The notes: a model not told the origin generated them from the letters alone. A DNA stretch of 64,000 nt from UBA7236 sp035439505 (GCA_035439505.1 DAORKJ010000006.1:1-64000); one strand, 5' to 3'. Shown: positions 18,120-27,211, counted from the first letter of the stretch. Made by a program: numbers and translations.

Positions 18120-18742
18120 TGTTTCGGATAAAGGCAAAAATAGGGTTTTTTGCTGACAGGAAAGCAGGTGCCCGACCAATAAACCGTTTCTTTTTTTTGG
18201 AGCAGGAACATTTCTGCACACCAACAAAATCGGCACGTGCTTTCCACTGCAACTCCGCTTCCGCTGAAAAAGCGGAATGCGGGGTTTCCGTTTCAATCAC
18301 GGCTAACTGTGCATATTATCGTAACTATCACAAAATTATTGCGTATAGTTTAAAGCAGTTTTGTGACATGGTAAAACTATCAAAAACGCAAAAGATTAAA
18401 TCCGTAAAATAATAGATATAAGTCTGTAACATATTGGATGTTATTAAAAGTGTGACATAGTCTATAGCCAGCCTTTCTAAACCCTTTACAGCCCTTAAAA
18501 TCATTTTCAATAACAGTTATTCACGCAACAAATTTTTGAAATGCAACAATTGCCAAGATTTCTTTGTGCAACTTTTCCCAAATAATATATTTAAAAAACG
18601 CAATTTTTATATTTGATAATTAATGCATTGTGGTTTTTTTTTAAGGACTTTCGGATATAGTTTGTTTTGAAAAAATAATCTTATAGGCTATCTTGCACGA
18701 CCGAAAAGCGAAAACATTAAGTCAAACATAAAATGACAAACA
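18120..18742. other. Intergenic region with imperfect inverted repeat
   Basis: The first 180 bp is GC-richer than its surroundings and is open on the minus strand in two frames, but no product is recognisable. Further right, TCACAAAA and TTTTGTGA form an inverted repeat about 27 bp apart near 18327-18368. The remainder is AT-rich and ends in the leader of the RDD gene. Confidence 0.35.
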
Positions 18743-19336
18743 ATGAATACAGACTTTAAAGACGCAATGTCAAAACGAACTGACGAGGATCTTATTAAAA
18801 TAGTCTTTGTTGACAGAGATGCCTATCAACCTATGGCAATTGAAGCTGCTGAGGAAGAAATCAAAAAACGTAACATTGACATGACAAAAATTGAGCAAGT
18901 AAAAGTCGACCTGAAAGCAAAAATTGAGGAACAAAAGGAGATCGACTCTAAAAAGCTGAGTGCATTGACTAGGTTTATACACTTCATTGTTGACACAATT
19001 GCGTTTATAATTTTTACAATGATTTTTACTTTCGTAATTGGACTTTTTATAAATCCGACAGACCAAAATTTAAAGATAATTTTGCGTTATTTAATGTTTG
19101 CAACAGGCTTCATTGTATATTATGTTTTTATGGAAACTAAGTATCAAAAGACAATTGGAAAGTTTATAACTAATACAAAAGTTGTAAATAATAATGGGAC
19201 AAAGCCAGAGCTTGGAGACATTGTGAGAAGAACGTTTTGCCGTCTTATCCCATTTGACCAAATTTCATTTCTGTTTACACCAAATGGTTTTCACGACAGA
19301 CTTTCTGACACAACAGTAATTAAAGATAAAAACTAA
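18743..19336 (+). CDS. RDD family membrane protein
   Basis: This 197-residue protein has a charged, helical N-terminal 70 residues. The RDD domain follows, with RFIHFIVDTIAFIIF (Arg and Asp of the first helix), a second helix (ILRYLMFATGFIVYYVFM) and ETKYQKTIGKFITNTKVVN, the usual loop after helix 2. RDD proteins are small integral membrane proteins of mostly unknown role; some are transporters. Word and codon use differ from the housekeeping genes to the left, and the surroundings are repeat-rich, so recent acquisition is possible. Confidence 0.8.
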   Translation: MNTDFKDAMSKRTDEDLIKIVFVDRDAYQPMAIEAAEEEIKKRNIDMTKIEQVKVDLKAKIEEQKEIDSKKLSALTRFIHFIVDTIAFIIFTMIFTFVIGLFINPTDQNLKIILRYLMFATGFIVYYVFMETKYQKTIGKFITNTKVVNNNGTKPELGDIVRRTFCRLIPFDQISFLFTPNGFHDRLSDTTVIKDKN

Positions 19337-19433
19337 CAAAAACAAAGAAACACAGCTTATAACACGTTTTGGCAAAAGTGACGGTTCTGTGCCCCGCAGA
19401 AAAAATTCAAATCGAAGACATTTATTCTTACAA

Positions 19434-19613
19434 CATTTTAGCCAAATTGCAGATATTGCATTTGACGAAACCGGAGTTGCTAAAATAAAAGACTTAATGC
19501 CGGGAATATATTTCACCCAGCTAACTACAAAAACCGCAACAATTGTAAAAAAATGGATTTAGGAGTAAGGTGAAAACGAAAAAAGAGAGATGGTGGTTTG
19601 GGTGAAGGAGTGA
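19434..19613 (+). pseudogene. Decayed T9SS C-terminal sorting tails (two in a row)
   Basis: From 19449 to 19560 a frame reads ADIAFDETGVAKIKDLMPG and ends TIVKKWI-stop, a typical last part of a type A sorting domain with no gene body in front of it. A second relic, 19569-19613, matches the final 15 codons of the two large T9SS genes downstream but has lost one base, which breaks the frame. The DNA after it also matches the sequence past the second T9SS gene. These are remains of earlier gene copies. Confidence 0.6.
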
Positions 19614-19640
19614 GTATTGATATTTGAATTGCATGCGTAC

Positions 19641-19675
19641 TTACAATTTATAATTAAGGACACCTATGAAGCAAT
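19641..19675. repeat. Copy of a repeat also found at 24509-24543
   Basis: The segment starting TTACAATTTATAATTAAGG and continuing GACACCTATGAAGC has a close second copy after the second T9SS gene (24502 onward). Here the long hairpin arm is missing, consistent with deletion between two GAATTGCAT direct repeats. Confidence 0.55.
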
Positions 19676-19912
19676 GCATTTCATTAACCCAAAAACCCTC
19701 CAATTGTCCGAGCAGGATACGTGCATCAATTAAAAATTTAATATTATTCACAACTTTGTGATAAATCGAAGCAAAAAATTAACTGTGTAAACCGTTCTAA
19801 TACAACCTATGAATTGTCTTGATTGCCGCAGGGATTTGATGGTTCTTCTATTTTGGTAATGGGTCTTTTTCACCTAACTTTTAATTATTATCTTAGTATC
19901 TTGATAATATCC

Positions 19913-22048
19913 ATGAAAATTTATTGCACAATACTATTTATTGCAGTTGTAAAAATTATTCAAGCACAAGCTCCAGAAATTCAGTGGTCTAAATCTTTTG
20001 GTGGAAGTAACCAAGAGGATTTATCCGCAATTGTACAATGTTTAGACGATGGGTATGCAGCTATAGGTGGAACGTATTCTAATGATTTGGATGTAATTGG
20101 ACAACACGGGAACCAAGACATTTGGTTAATTAAACTAGATGAACTTGGAGTTTTAACATGGTCGAAATGTTATGGTGGAACAAATTCAGACTATGGTTAT
20201 GATATAATACAGACAAAGGATACGGGTTTTGCAATTATTGGCAATACTTTTTCAAACTCAGGTGACATAACTGAAAATAAAGGTTTGAATGATGTGTGGA
20301 TTATTAAAACCGATTCCATGGGTAATATGCAGTGGCAAAAAACTTATGGTGGCTCTAGTGCCGATATTGGAAGGTCAATCGAACAAACACTTGATGGTGG
20401 TTATATTTTTTCTGGGTATACGGCATCAGAAGATTTTGATGTTACTTCAAACAATGGTTTTTCGGATTATTGGGTTGTAAAAATTGATTCCGTTGGAGGC
20501 ATTCAATGGCAAAGGACTTATGGTGGCTCAAGTGTTGATCAATCTAGAAGCATAATTTCAACTTCTGAAAATGAATATATTGTTGTAGGCTATAGTAAGT
20601 CTAGCGATTATGATGTTACAGAAAATAAAGGTGAATGGGATTATTGGGTTTTAAAATTGAATAACTCCGGCGATATTATTTGGGAAAAGTCCTTTGGCGG
20701 AACAAATTTTGAAGAAGCAGTTTCTGTAGATTTATTAAACAACGGGAATATTGTTGTCGGCGGATATACTCAATCATCTGATGGTGATATAATTGACTAT
20801 CGTGGTGGGCTTTATGATTATTGGATTTTATGTTTAGATACTGCTGGTAATTCAATTTGGAGAAAATGTTTTGGTGGTTCAAAGACAGACATTTGCAGCT
20901 CAGTCTCAATTTCTACCGATAATAAAATTCTCTTAAATGGTTATTCAGGTTCGGATGATTTAGATGTATCTGGACACCACGGTGAGTTGGTTTATTCAGA
21001 CTTTTGGGTAGTAAATTTAGACTCAAATGGTTTACTTCAATGGGAGAAGTCTCTTGGCGGAACACTAAGCGATCAAGGCAATACAATTATTAACACAAAC
21101 GATAATAGCTTAGTTGTAGCAGGTTGGGCAGAATCAATAGATGGAGATTTAGCGTTGAATTATGGTTTTTGGGATTCTTGGGTCATTAAACTTGAGCCTC
21201 CTTGTAACCTCATTATGTGGTATGCCGATGCTGATTTAGATGGATTTGGTGATTTGAATTCAGATTCTTTAAGTTGTGATATGCCGATAGGGTATATCTT
21301 AGATAGCACAGATTGTGACGATTTAAATTTTGATGTTAATCCAGTAAAAGATGAATTATGCAACGGCATTGATGATAATTGTAATATTGAAATTGATGAA
21401 GGGTTAACCATTTATACATTTTATATAGATGTGGATGGTGACACCTATGGTAATCCTGATGCGTCAATTGATACTTGTATTGAAACAATTATCGGATATG
21501 TAAATAATAACCTTGATTGCAACGACACAATTGCTGGTATATATCCCGGAGCTATTGAACTCTGTAATTATTTAGATGATGATTGTGATGGAATAACCGA
21601 TGATAATTTAACTTACCTTTTATCCTATCAAGATAATGACGATGATGATTTTGGCAATCCATTAATGGATTCACTTTCATGTGGATTACCACTTGGTTAT
21701 GTGGTAAATAATACTGATTGTGATGACACGAATGCTGAAATTTACCCAGGAGCTAATGAAACATTAAACGGCCTCGACGACGATTGCGACCAAATTGCTG
21801 ATGAAGGTTTAGCTGTGAATGATATTGTAAAAAACACCATTCACATTTTCCCTAACCCTGTAAATACTATTTTATTTATTCAATCGGATGTGACACAAAA
21901 TATTACCATTGTAAATCAATTGGGTGAAGAAATATTACACACAAATTTATTTATCGGATTAAATACGATTTCAGTAGCCGATTTTGCAAGTGGTATGTAT
22001 TGGGTGAAAGCGGAAAATGGAGAGATGGTGGTTTGGGTGAAGGAGTGA
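19913..22048 (+). CDS. T9SS-sorted repeat protein with MopE-like metal-binding motifs (copy 1)
   Basis: A signal peptide (MKIYCTILFIAVVKIIQAQA) is followed by about seven repeats of roughly 57 residues of the form W-K-x-FGG-S...DGGY...GY...D-DV...DYWV-KLD, probably a beta-propeller. Three MopE-like Asp/Cys-rich units follow (for example DCDDTNAEIYPGANE and GLDDDCDQIADE), which probably bind Ca or other metals. The last 80 residues are a type A sorting domain (HIFPNPVN...VKE) for T9SS export and surface attachment. The ATG at 19913 is chosen because the signal peptide begins there. Its 3' 508 bp is nearly identical to that of the next gene. Confidence 0.85.
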   Translation: MKIYCTILFIAVVKIIQAQAPEIQWSKSFGGSNQEDLSAIVQCLDDGYAAIGGTYSNDLDVIGQHGNQDIWLIKLDELGVLTWSKCYGGTNSDYGYDIIQTKDTGFAIIGNTFSNSGDITENKGLNDVWIIKTDSMGNMQWQKTYGGSSADIGRSIEQTLDGGYIFSGYTASEDFDVTSNNGFSDYWVVKIDSVGGIQWQRTYGGSSVDQSRSIISTSENEYIVVGYSKSSDYDVTENKGEWDYWVLKLNNSGDIIWEKSFGGTNFEEAVSVDLLNNGNIVVGGYTQSSDGDIIDYRGGLYDYWILCLDTAGNSIWRKCFGGSKTDICSSVSISTDNKILLNGYSGSDDLDVSGHHGELVYSDFWVVNLDSNGLLQWEKSLGGTLSDQGNTIINTNDNSLVVAGWAESIDGDLALNYGFWDSWVIKLEPPCNLIMWYADADLDGFGDLNSDSLSCDMPIGYILDSTDCDDLNFDVNPVKDELCNGIDDNCNIEIDEGLTIYTFYIDVDGDTYGNPDASIDTCIETIIGYVNNNLDCNDTIAGIYPGAIELCNYLDDDCDGITDDNLTYLLSYQDNDDDDFGNPLMDSLSCGLPLGYVVNNTDCDDTNAEIYPGANETLNGLDDDCDQIADEGLAVNDIVKNTIHIFPNPVNTILFIQSDVTQNITIVNQLGEEILHTNLFIGLNTISVADFASGMYWVKAENGEMVVWVKE
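21539..22046 (+). repeat. Long direct repeat, copy A (3' end of T9SS gene 1)
   Basis: This covers the last two MopE-like units and the sorting domain. It matches 23785-24292 at a constant offset of 2246 bp, with about three mismatches seen by eye. The upstream parts of the two genes are far more diverged, so the tail was recently copied or converted. Confidence 0.85.
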
Positions 22049-22167
22049 GATCGGAAATATTAAAATTGTAAAAACCAAGCCCTGTCCGAGAAGAGTCTTG
22101 CCTGCGATTGTTATTATTAAACTCTATGCAAAGTATTCGCTACCTTAGATGTCCCGACAAAATATAC

Positions 22168-24294
22168 ATGAAATCACTAATTTTTATCTACACCTTAATT
22201 TTTGTTGTGCAGGAAACATTTGCACAGTCCCCTGAAATAATATGGGAACATGGATACGGTGGAAATCATGATGACCGTGGATATGAAGTATTAGAAACTT
22301 TAGATGGCGGTTTTTTAATGGTTGGACAAGAACAATCAATTGATGGTGATATTATTGATAACCATGGACTAGATGATGTATATGTTGTAAAGACAGATAT
22401 AAATGGAGAAATTATTTGGAGTAGAGCATATGGTGGAAGTGATTATGATTATGGTAAGGCAGCTTGTTTGGCTCAGGATGGTGGGTACATAATTGCTGGA
22501 AATAGTGGCTCCATGGATGGTAATCTCACAGGAAATAATGGTTTTAAGGATTTATGGGTATTTAAATTAGATGATTTAGGTGATTTTGTATGGCAATTTA
22601 ATTATGGGGGTTCACATAATGAAGGTATAAAATCAATAATACCAACAAGTGATGGTGGTTATCTCGGTGTAGGAACCTCCCAATCGAATGATGGTGATGT
22701 AATTGGACATTATGGTGATTATGGAGAGCCGGATATATGGGTTGTCAAGTTTGATTTGACTGGGAATATGCTTTGGAATAAATGTTTTGGCTCGTCTGAG
22801 TTCGATTATGTAGAAGGTGCCATCGAAACGCAGGATGGCAATTATATTTTCGTTGGACATTCAGAGGGTTATGATGGTGATATCGACATTACTTATGGCG
22901 ATTACGACGTTGTTTTAATGAAAATATCACCCGAAGGTGAACTCATTTGGAGTAAAAATTATGGTGGGTCTTGGCCTGATTATGGTGCATCGGTGATTGA
23001 ATTATCAAATGGACAACTTATGGTTCTATCGGAAACACAATCCGATGACGGATTAGTTGAAGGATATTACGGTGCAACAGATATATGGTTATTTAAAACT
23101 GATGCAAATGGAAATTTCATTTGGGGAGAAGTCTACGGCGGAATAGGGATTGAGAACACTTATGACTTAATTGCTTATACAGATAATCAATTTATTATCG
23201 CATCAGTTGCAAATTTTGTGAATGGAGATGTCGAATTTACACATGGAGGTAATGATTTTTGGATATTAGGAGTTGATAGTTTAGGCGAAATATTATGGCA
23301 AAAATCAATGGGAGGTTCACTAATTGATCTGCCTTATTCTATTAAAAAAATTAATGACGATGAAATTATAATATCAGGATATTCAAATTCAATTGACTAT
23401 GACGTAACACCAACGTATGGTTCCCTCAATGTTTGGACAGTAAAGCTTGGTTTTTGTACTACAAGATATTACGCTGATACTGATGGCGATGGTTTTGGTG
23501 ATATTTCATTTGACACATTAGCTTGCGAAGCCCCATTAGATTATGTTTTAGATTCCACCGATTGCAACGATTTAAATCCCGAAATCCATCCCACATTAAC
23601 AGATATTTGTAATTCCATCGATGATAATTGTAATGGATTAACAGACGAGGATGCAACATTTGTAACCTATTTTGCAGATAATGATGGTGATACTTTTGGT
23701 GATGTATTAAATGATTCATCTGCATGTAATGAATTAACTGGTTATGTTTTAGATAATACCGATTGCAATGATACCAATAATGTAATATATCCCGGAGCTA
23801 TTGAACTCTGTAATTATTTAGATGATGATTGTGATGGAATAACCGATGATAATTTAACTTACCTTTTATCCTATCAAGATAATGACGATGATGATTTTGG
23901 CAATCCATTAATGGATTCACTTTCATGTGGATTACCACTTGGTTATGTGGTAAATAATACTGATTGTGATGACACGAATGCTGAAATTTACCCAGGAGCT
24001 AATGAAACATTAAACGGCCTCGACGACGATTGCGACCAAATTGCTGATGAAGGTTTAGCTGTGAATGATATTGTAAAAAACACCATTCACATTTTCCCTA
24101 ACCCTGTAAATACTATTTTATTTATTCAATCGGATGTGACACAAAATATTACCATTGTAAATCAATTGGGTGAAGAAATATTACACACAAATTTATTTAT
24201 CGGATTAAATACGATTTCGGTAGCCGATTTTGCGAGTGGTATGTATTGGGTGAAAGCGGAAAATGGAGAGATAGTGGTTTGGGTGAAGGAGTAA
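22168..24294 (+). CDS. T9SS-sorted repeat protein with MopE-like metal-binding motifs (copy 2)
   Basis: This is a 708-residue paralogue of the preceding gene with the same plan. A signal peptide (SLIFIYTLIFVVQETFAQ) is followed by about seven W-x-YGGS...DGG...D-D repeats, three MopE-like metal-binding units and a type A sorting domain. The N-terminal repeats are only moderately similar to copy 1, but the last 169 residues differ at a single site (EMVVW versus EIVVW). The start at 22168 is set by the signal peptide. It lies 119 bp after copy 1 and is probably a tandem duplicate maintained by gene conversion. Confidence 0.85.
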   Translation: MKSLIFIYTLIFVVQETFAQSPEIIWEHGYGGNHDDRGYEVLETLDGGFLMVGQEQSIDGDIIDNHGLDDVYVVKTDINGEIIWSRAYGGSDYDYGKAACLAQDGGYIIAGNSGSMDGNLTGNNGFKDLWVFKLDDLGDFVWQFNYGGSHNEGIKSIIPTSDGGYLGVGTSQSNDGDVIGHYGDYGEPDIWVVKFDLTGNMLWNKCFGSSEFDYVEGAIETQDGNYIFVGHSEGYDGDIDITYGDYDVVLMKISPEGELIWSKNYGGSWPDYGASVIELSNGQLMVLSETQSDDGLVEGYYGATDIWLFKTDANGNFIWGEVYGGIGIENTYDLIAYTDNQFIIASVANFVNGDVEFTHGGNDFWILGVDSLGEILWQKSMGGSLIDLPYSIKKINDDEIIISGYSNSIDYDVTPTYGSLNVWTVKLGFCTTRYYADTDGDGFGDISFDTLACEAPLDYVLDSTDCNDLNPEIHPTLTDICNSIDDNCNGLTDEDATFVTYFADNDGDTFGDVLNDSSACNELTGYVLDNTDCNDTNNVIYPGAIELCNYLDDDCDGITDDNLTYLLSYQDNDDDDFGNPLMDSLSCGLPLGYVVNNTDCDDTNAEIYPGANETLNGLDDDCDQIADEGLAVNDIVKNTIHIFPNPVNTILFIQSDVTQNITIVNQLGEEILHTNLFIGLNTISVADFASGMYWVKAENGEIVVWVKE
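23785..24292 (+). repeat. Long direct repeat, copy B (3' end of T9SS gene 2)
   Basis: Partner of 21539-22046. Identity starts abruptly at ATATATCCCGGAGC and runs to the stop codon, where TGA has become TAA. Confidence 0.85.
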
Positions 24295-24352
24295 GCATCG
24301 ATATTTGAATTGCATTTCTCCTATGCCATCGCAAATATTCGAGGCTTGTATA

Positions 24353-24500
24353 GGCGGATGCAATTCGCCCCTACAAACCTCGACCATTTGCTCAATTTAT
24401 TTTAAAAATATCATTTTAGTTGAAGGCATAACGCTTTTTAATTTCATTTTTTCTACAATCTGTCCTCGATTATAAATTGTAGGGGCGAATTGCATCCGCC
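24353..24500. repeat. 148-bp element bounded by perfect 24-bp inverted repeats
   Basis: 24353-24376 (core GGCGGATGCAATTCGCC) is the exact reverse complement of 24477-24500. The interior is AT-rich and has no reading frame. The left repeat is one arm only, whereas the right one sits inside its own long hairpin (24461-24523). It resembles a small non-autonomous element or paired REP sequences. No target-site duplication was identified. Confidence 0.6.
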
Positions 24501-24523
24501 CTTACAATTTATAATTGAGGACA
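24461..24523. repeat. Long hairpin with GGCG...CGCC core
   Basis: A 27-bp stem with two mismatches runs from TGTCCTC to GAGGACA and closes on a 9-nt AATTGCATC loop. A structurally equivalent hairpin with the same core but different outer arms lies at 43601-43653. Confidence 0.7.
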
Positions 24524-24641
24524 CCTACGAAGCGATGATTGTCGTTTACAAGCAAGTAGGCCGTTTTAAATTTATTCATTTAATATACTCATAGTATCTT
24601 TTTTTATATATTTTTATACCATTATCGTAAATAGCTTTAAC

Positions 24642-25619
24642 TTGAAAATTAAATATTGGAGATTAATTATTTGGAATCGTGGTTTAGTCATTCTACTCCT
24701 CTCGTCATTCGTTTGGTCATGCAAACCTGATGAACAAATCATAATTGATGATGATCCGTGTTTTTTTCCTGATATTGATTTTGGTATAAATGGCCCAATT
24801 GCCGATTATGCAGCAATTCAGTATTTAAAACCTTGTTTTAATCCATCTAATGAAAATGAAATTGTATATATCGAAGAACAACCAACCTCGGGAATTTCAC
24901 GCCTTTGTGTATTAAACATTGTTGACCTTACAATTTCATATATACAAGACAATGTATCGGGATCACCCAAATGGAGTAAAACAGACTGGATAATATTTAA
25001 TAAAGATGAAGATATATGGAAAATCAAACCTGATGGTGATAGTTTAACATTACTTTTTTCAAACGGGACTAATTATTCGCCGGAAGTTAATCCACGTGGT
25101 GATAAAATTATTTTTAAATATCAATTAGATAATTATATCGCAATTAAAATCTCTGATCTAAATGGAAATGTAATTGATAGTTTAGAAGACCAAGCTCTAT
25201 ATTGTCCAAGTTGGTCACCTGATGGGACAAAAATTTCAATGAGAAGAGCTGGTGAGCCATCTTCCTTTGGTTACTACGATACTACTTTAACTACATTCAG
25301 TCCTATCATCACAAATACTTCAGGTTCTCCTTTTGACATGATTAGTGATACAAGATGGTTTCCTGATTCAGAACACATTTTTTGGTTTGGCTCCGGATTT
25401 TACAGTATCACTAACATCACAACTATGGAGACCGAAATATTTCGTGATTATTGCCCTAAAAATTCCTTATTATATCCAAATTTCTCTTCGGCATTAGATA
25501 TAATCATTTGGGAAAAAAACACCATTAAATTATTAGAAAATAATTCAGGCTACATTATTTCCACTTCAATTGTCATGACTGATTTAGATGGCGCTAACGA
25601 AGTAGTTTTGTTGGAATAA
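24642..25619 (+). CDS. TolB-like beta-propeller lipoprotein
   Basis: The 325-residue protein begins with a lipoprotein signal (hydrophobic LVILLLSSFVWSC, with Cys27 as the likely lipidated residue). The remainder carries PD40/TolB-like propeller blades: SPKWSKTDWIIFNK, NYSPEVNPRGDKIIFKY, YCPSWSPDGTKISMRR and DTRWFPDSEHIFWFG. Such proteins often bind peptides or sugars at the cell envelope; the partner is unknown. Translation must start at TTG because no ATG precedes the signal peptide. It follows the T9SS block but shares no motif with it. Confidence 0.75.
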   Translation: MKIKYWRLIIWNRGLVILLLSSFVWSCKPDEQIIIDDDPCFFPDIDFGINGPIADYAAIQYLKPCFNPSNENEIVYIEEQPTSGISRLCVLNIVDLTISYIQDNVSGSPKWSKTDWIIFNKDEDIWKIKPDGDSLTLLFSNGTNYSPEVNPRGDKIIFKYQLDNYIAIKISDLNGNVIDSLEDQALYCPSWSPDGTKISMRRAGEPSSFGYYDTTLTTFSPIITNTSGSPFDMISDTRWFPDSEHIFWFGSGFYSITNITTMETEIFRDYCPKNSLLYPNFSSALDIIIWEKNTIKLLENNSGYIISTSIVMTDLDGANEVVLLE

Positions 25620-25690
25620 AATTATTACACTAGAAATCAAGATGATATTTTGTCTATGTATTAAAATTTGCTCAAACTTGTTCAATCAAA

Positions 25691-25722
25691 AAATAAAAAA
25701 CCCGTTGAGTAATCAACGGGTT
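25691..25722 (-). terminator. Terminator between the propeller lipoprotein and yceI
   Basis: CCCGTTGA pairs with TCAACGGG around GTAA. The T tract is on the minus strand, so it mainly serves the YceI/pirin transcript. Confidence 0.7.
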
Positions 25723-25758
25723 CAAATATCATCAATCTTTTAAATCGACGCCACAGCC

Positions 25759-26310
25759 TCACTTCACCTCTACCAACTGTATCTCACAATTAATTCTAAC
25801 ATCTTCACTCACCAATACACCACCTGTTTCCAAAGCGGCATTCCAGTTTAATTTAAAATCGGTACGGTTAATTTTTCCGTTAATGGTAAATCCGGCTTTA
25901 GCATTTCCCCAAGGGTCTTTCATTACACCACCAAATTCAACATCCAGTTTAATGTTTTTTGTTACGTCGCGGATGGTTAAATCGCCGTATAATTCGTAGC
26001 TGCCATCACTGTCTACATTTTCAAATTTTGTCGGTTTGAAAGTAATTGCAGGATATGCCTCTGCATTAAAAAAATCATCGCTGCGTAAATGGGTGTCGCG
26101 ACCTTCGTTGCGGGTGTTTACGCTTGCAGTTTCTGCTGCAAATGCAATTACTGCAGTCATAAAATCTTCACCTTGTGTTGTTACGTCAATGGTGTATTTT
26201 TCGAATTCACCACGAACGGTTGTCATCATTAAGTGTTTTACACTAAATCCGATAGTTGAATGGGTTGGATCTACCACCCAGTTTCTTGTTGTTGTAGTTG
26301 CTGTACTCAT
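25759..26310 (-). CDS. YceI family protein
   Basis: YceI proteins are lipocalin-like barrels that bind long isoprenoid or amide lipids. The 183-residue protein shows the family start WVVDPTHSTIGFSVKHLMMT, the middle FFNAEAYPAITFKPTKFE and the end LNWNAALETGGVLVSEDVRI. No signal peptide is present, so this copy is cytoplasmic, unlike E. coli YceI. It lies 13 bp after the pirin-like gene, so the two form an operon. Confidence 0.92.
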   Translation of the reverse strand: MSTATTTTRNWVVDPTHSTIGFSVKHLMMTTVRGEFEKYTIDVTTQGEDFMTAVIAFAAETASVNTRNEGRDTHLRSDDFFNAEAYPAITFKPTKFENVDSDGSYELYGDLTIRDVTKNIKLDVEFGGVMKDPWGNAKAGFTINGKINRTDFKLNWNAALETGGVLVSEDVRINCEIQLVEVK

Positions 26311-26323
26311 TTTATGTATTTGT

Positions 26324-27046
26324 TTAATTTAATTTCATTGGAACTTCCATAACCAATATCTCCGTGTTTGGTTCATTGGAAGTTATTTTTAAAGATGTAA
26401 TATCCCATACACCATATCCGTCGCGTTTATTTAATAATTGTTCATCAATTTTTACGGAGCCGTTTAATACAAAAAAATAAACGCCGTTGTTTTTATCATT
26501 TAAGGTATAATCTGTAACAATGCCATTATCAAATTTGCCTAAATAAAACCATGCATTTTGATGTATCCACACACCGGCATCATCCGGATTAGGTGATAAT
26601 ATTTGTTGTAGTTTATTTTTACTGTCAGCCTCGTTTAATGTAATTTGATCGTAACGCGGCGCCACATTTTTTTTATTCGGGAACACCCATATTTGTAAAA
26701 ATTTTACGGGTTTGTCGCTGTTTTTATTGTATTCGCTATGCGTAACGCCGGTTCCTGCACTCATCACCTGAATATCGCCCGAACGGATTACCGTTTTATT
26801 ACCCATACTATCCTGATGTTCCAAATCGCCTTCCAGCGGAATGGAAATAATTTCCATATTGTCGTGCGGATGTTTGCCAAAGCCCATACCAGCCGCAACG
26901 GTATCGTCGTTAAGCACCCTTAACACACCAAAATTCACCCGTTCAGGATTATAATATTGAGCAAAACTGAACGTATGATAAGAGTCCAGCCAACCGTGGT
27001 TAGCGTGCCCTCTTGTGTTTGCCGTATGTAATACAACATTTTTCAT
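26324..27046 (-). CDS. Pirin family protein (YhaK-like)
   Basis: Pirins are bicupin proteins; some bacterial members have quercetin dioxygenase activity and others respond to redox stress. The N-terminal cupin carries the metal-binding residues in GFGKHPHDNMEIISI, with ELHQDS-like EHQDSMG and GTGVTHSEYN next. Length is 240 residues. The ATG at 27046 is favoured over one 13 codons upstream because an AAGGAAA ribosome-binding site lies just before it. It is co-transcribed with the YceI gene. Confidence 0.9.
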   Translation of the reverse strand: MKNVVLHTANTRGHANHGWLDSYHTFSFAQYYNPERVNFGVLRVLNDDTVAAGMGFGKHPHDNMEIISIPLEGDLEHQDSMGNKTVIRSGDIQVMSAGTGVTHSEYNKNSDKPVKFLQIWVFPNKKNVAPRYDQITLNEADSKNKLQQILSPNPDDAGVWIHQNAWFYLGKFDNGIVTDYTLNDKNNGVYFFVLNGSVKIDEQLLNKRDGYGVWDITSLKITSNEPNTEILVMEVPMKLN

Positions 27047-27099
27047 AACGTTTCCTTTTTTGATTACGCTGTGCGAATATCGCAAATTTCAGCAATTTG

Positions 27100-27113
27100 T
27101 ATGTATATACATA
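27100..27113. promoter_or_regulatory. 14-bp perfect palindrome upstream of pirin
   Basis: TATGTATATACATA lies 54 bp before the pirin ATG. It could be an operator for a dimeric regulator, but AT-rich palindromes also arise by chance. Confidence 0.3.
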
Positions 27114-27172
27114 TAAATTGCCCACAAAGTTCATTAAAACCAAAAAACACGCATTTTTATTCGCCCCGCCCC

Positions 27173-27200
27173 GTGGGGGCGGATGATTATCCGCCCCAAC
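27173..27200. repeat. GC-rich hairpin GGGGCGGAT/ATCCGCCCC
   Basis: This hairpin with a GATT loop lies between the PIN gene and pirin. It resembles the GGCGGATGCAATTCGCC hairpin family in its GGCGGAT arm and could also end the toxin transcript. Confidence 0.45.
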
Positions 27201-27211
27201 ACATTTAAACA

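Noticed and set aside
18076..18300. Minus-strand frame of 74 codons with Cys-Ser-Cys-Ser-Lys-rich middle
   Set aside because: It overlaps the 5' end of the GGGP-synthase gene, has no recognisable domain and no promoter; the GC-rich composition alone can keep it open.
18328..18510. Minus-strand frame of 60 codons in the intergenic region
   Set aside because: AT-rich chance frame covering an inverted repeat; no start-site or family evidence.
24353..24523. Insertion sequence or CRISPR repeat
   Set aside because: There is no transposase, no regular spacing and no target-site duplication; the structure fits REP-like hairpins or a tiny non-autonomous element.
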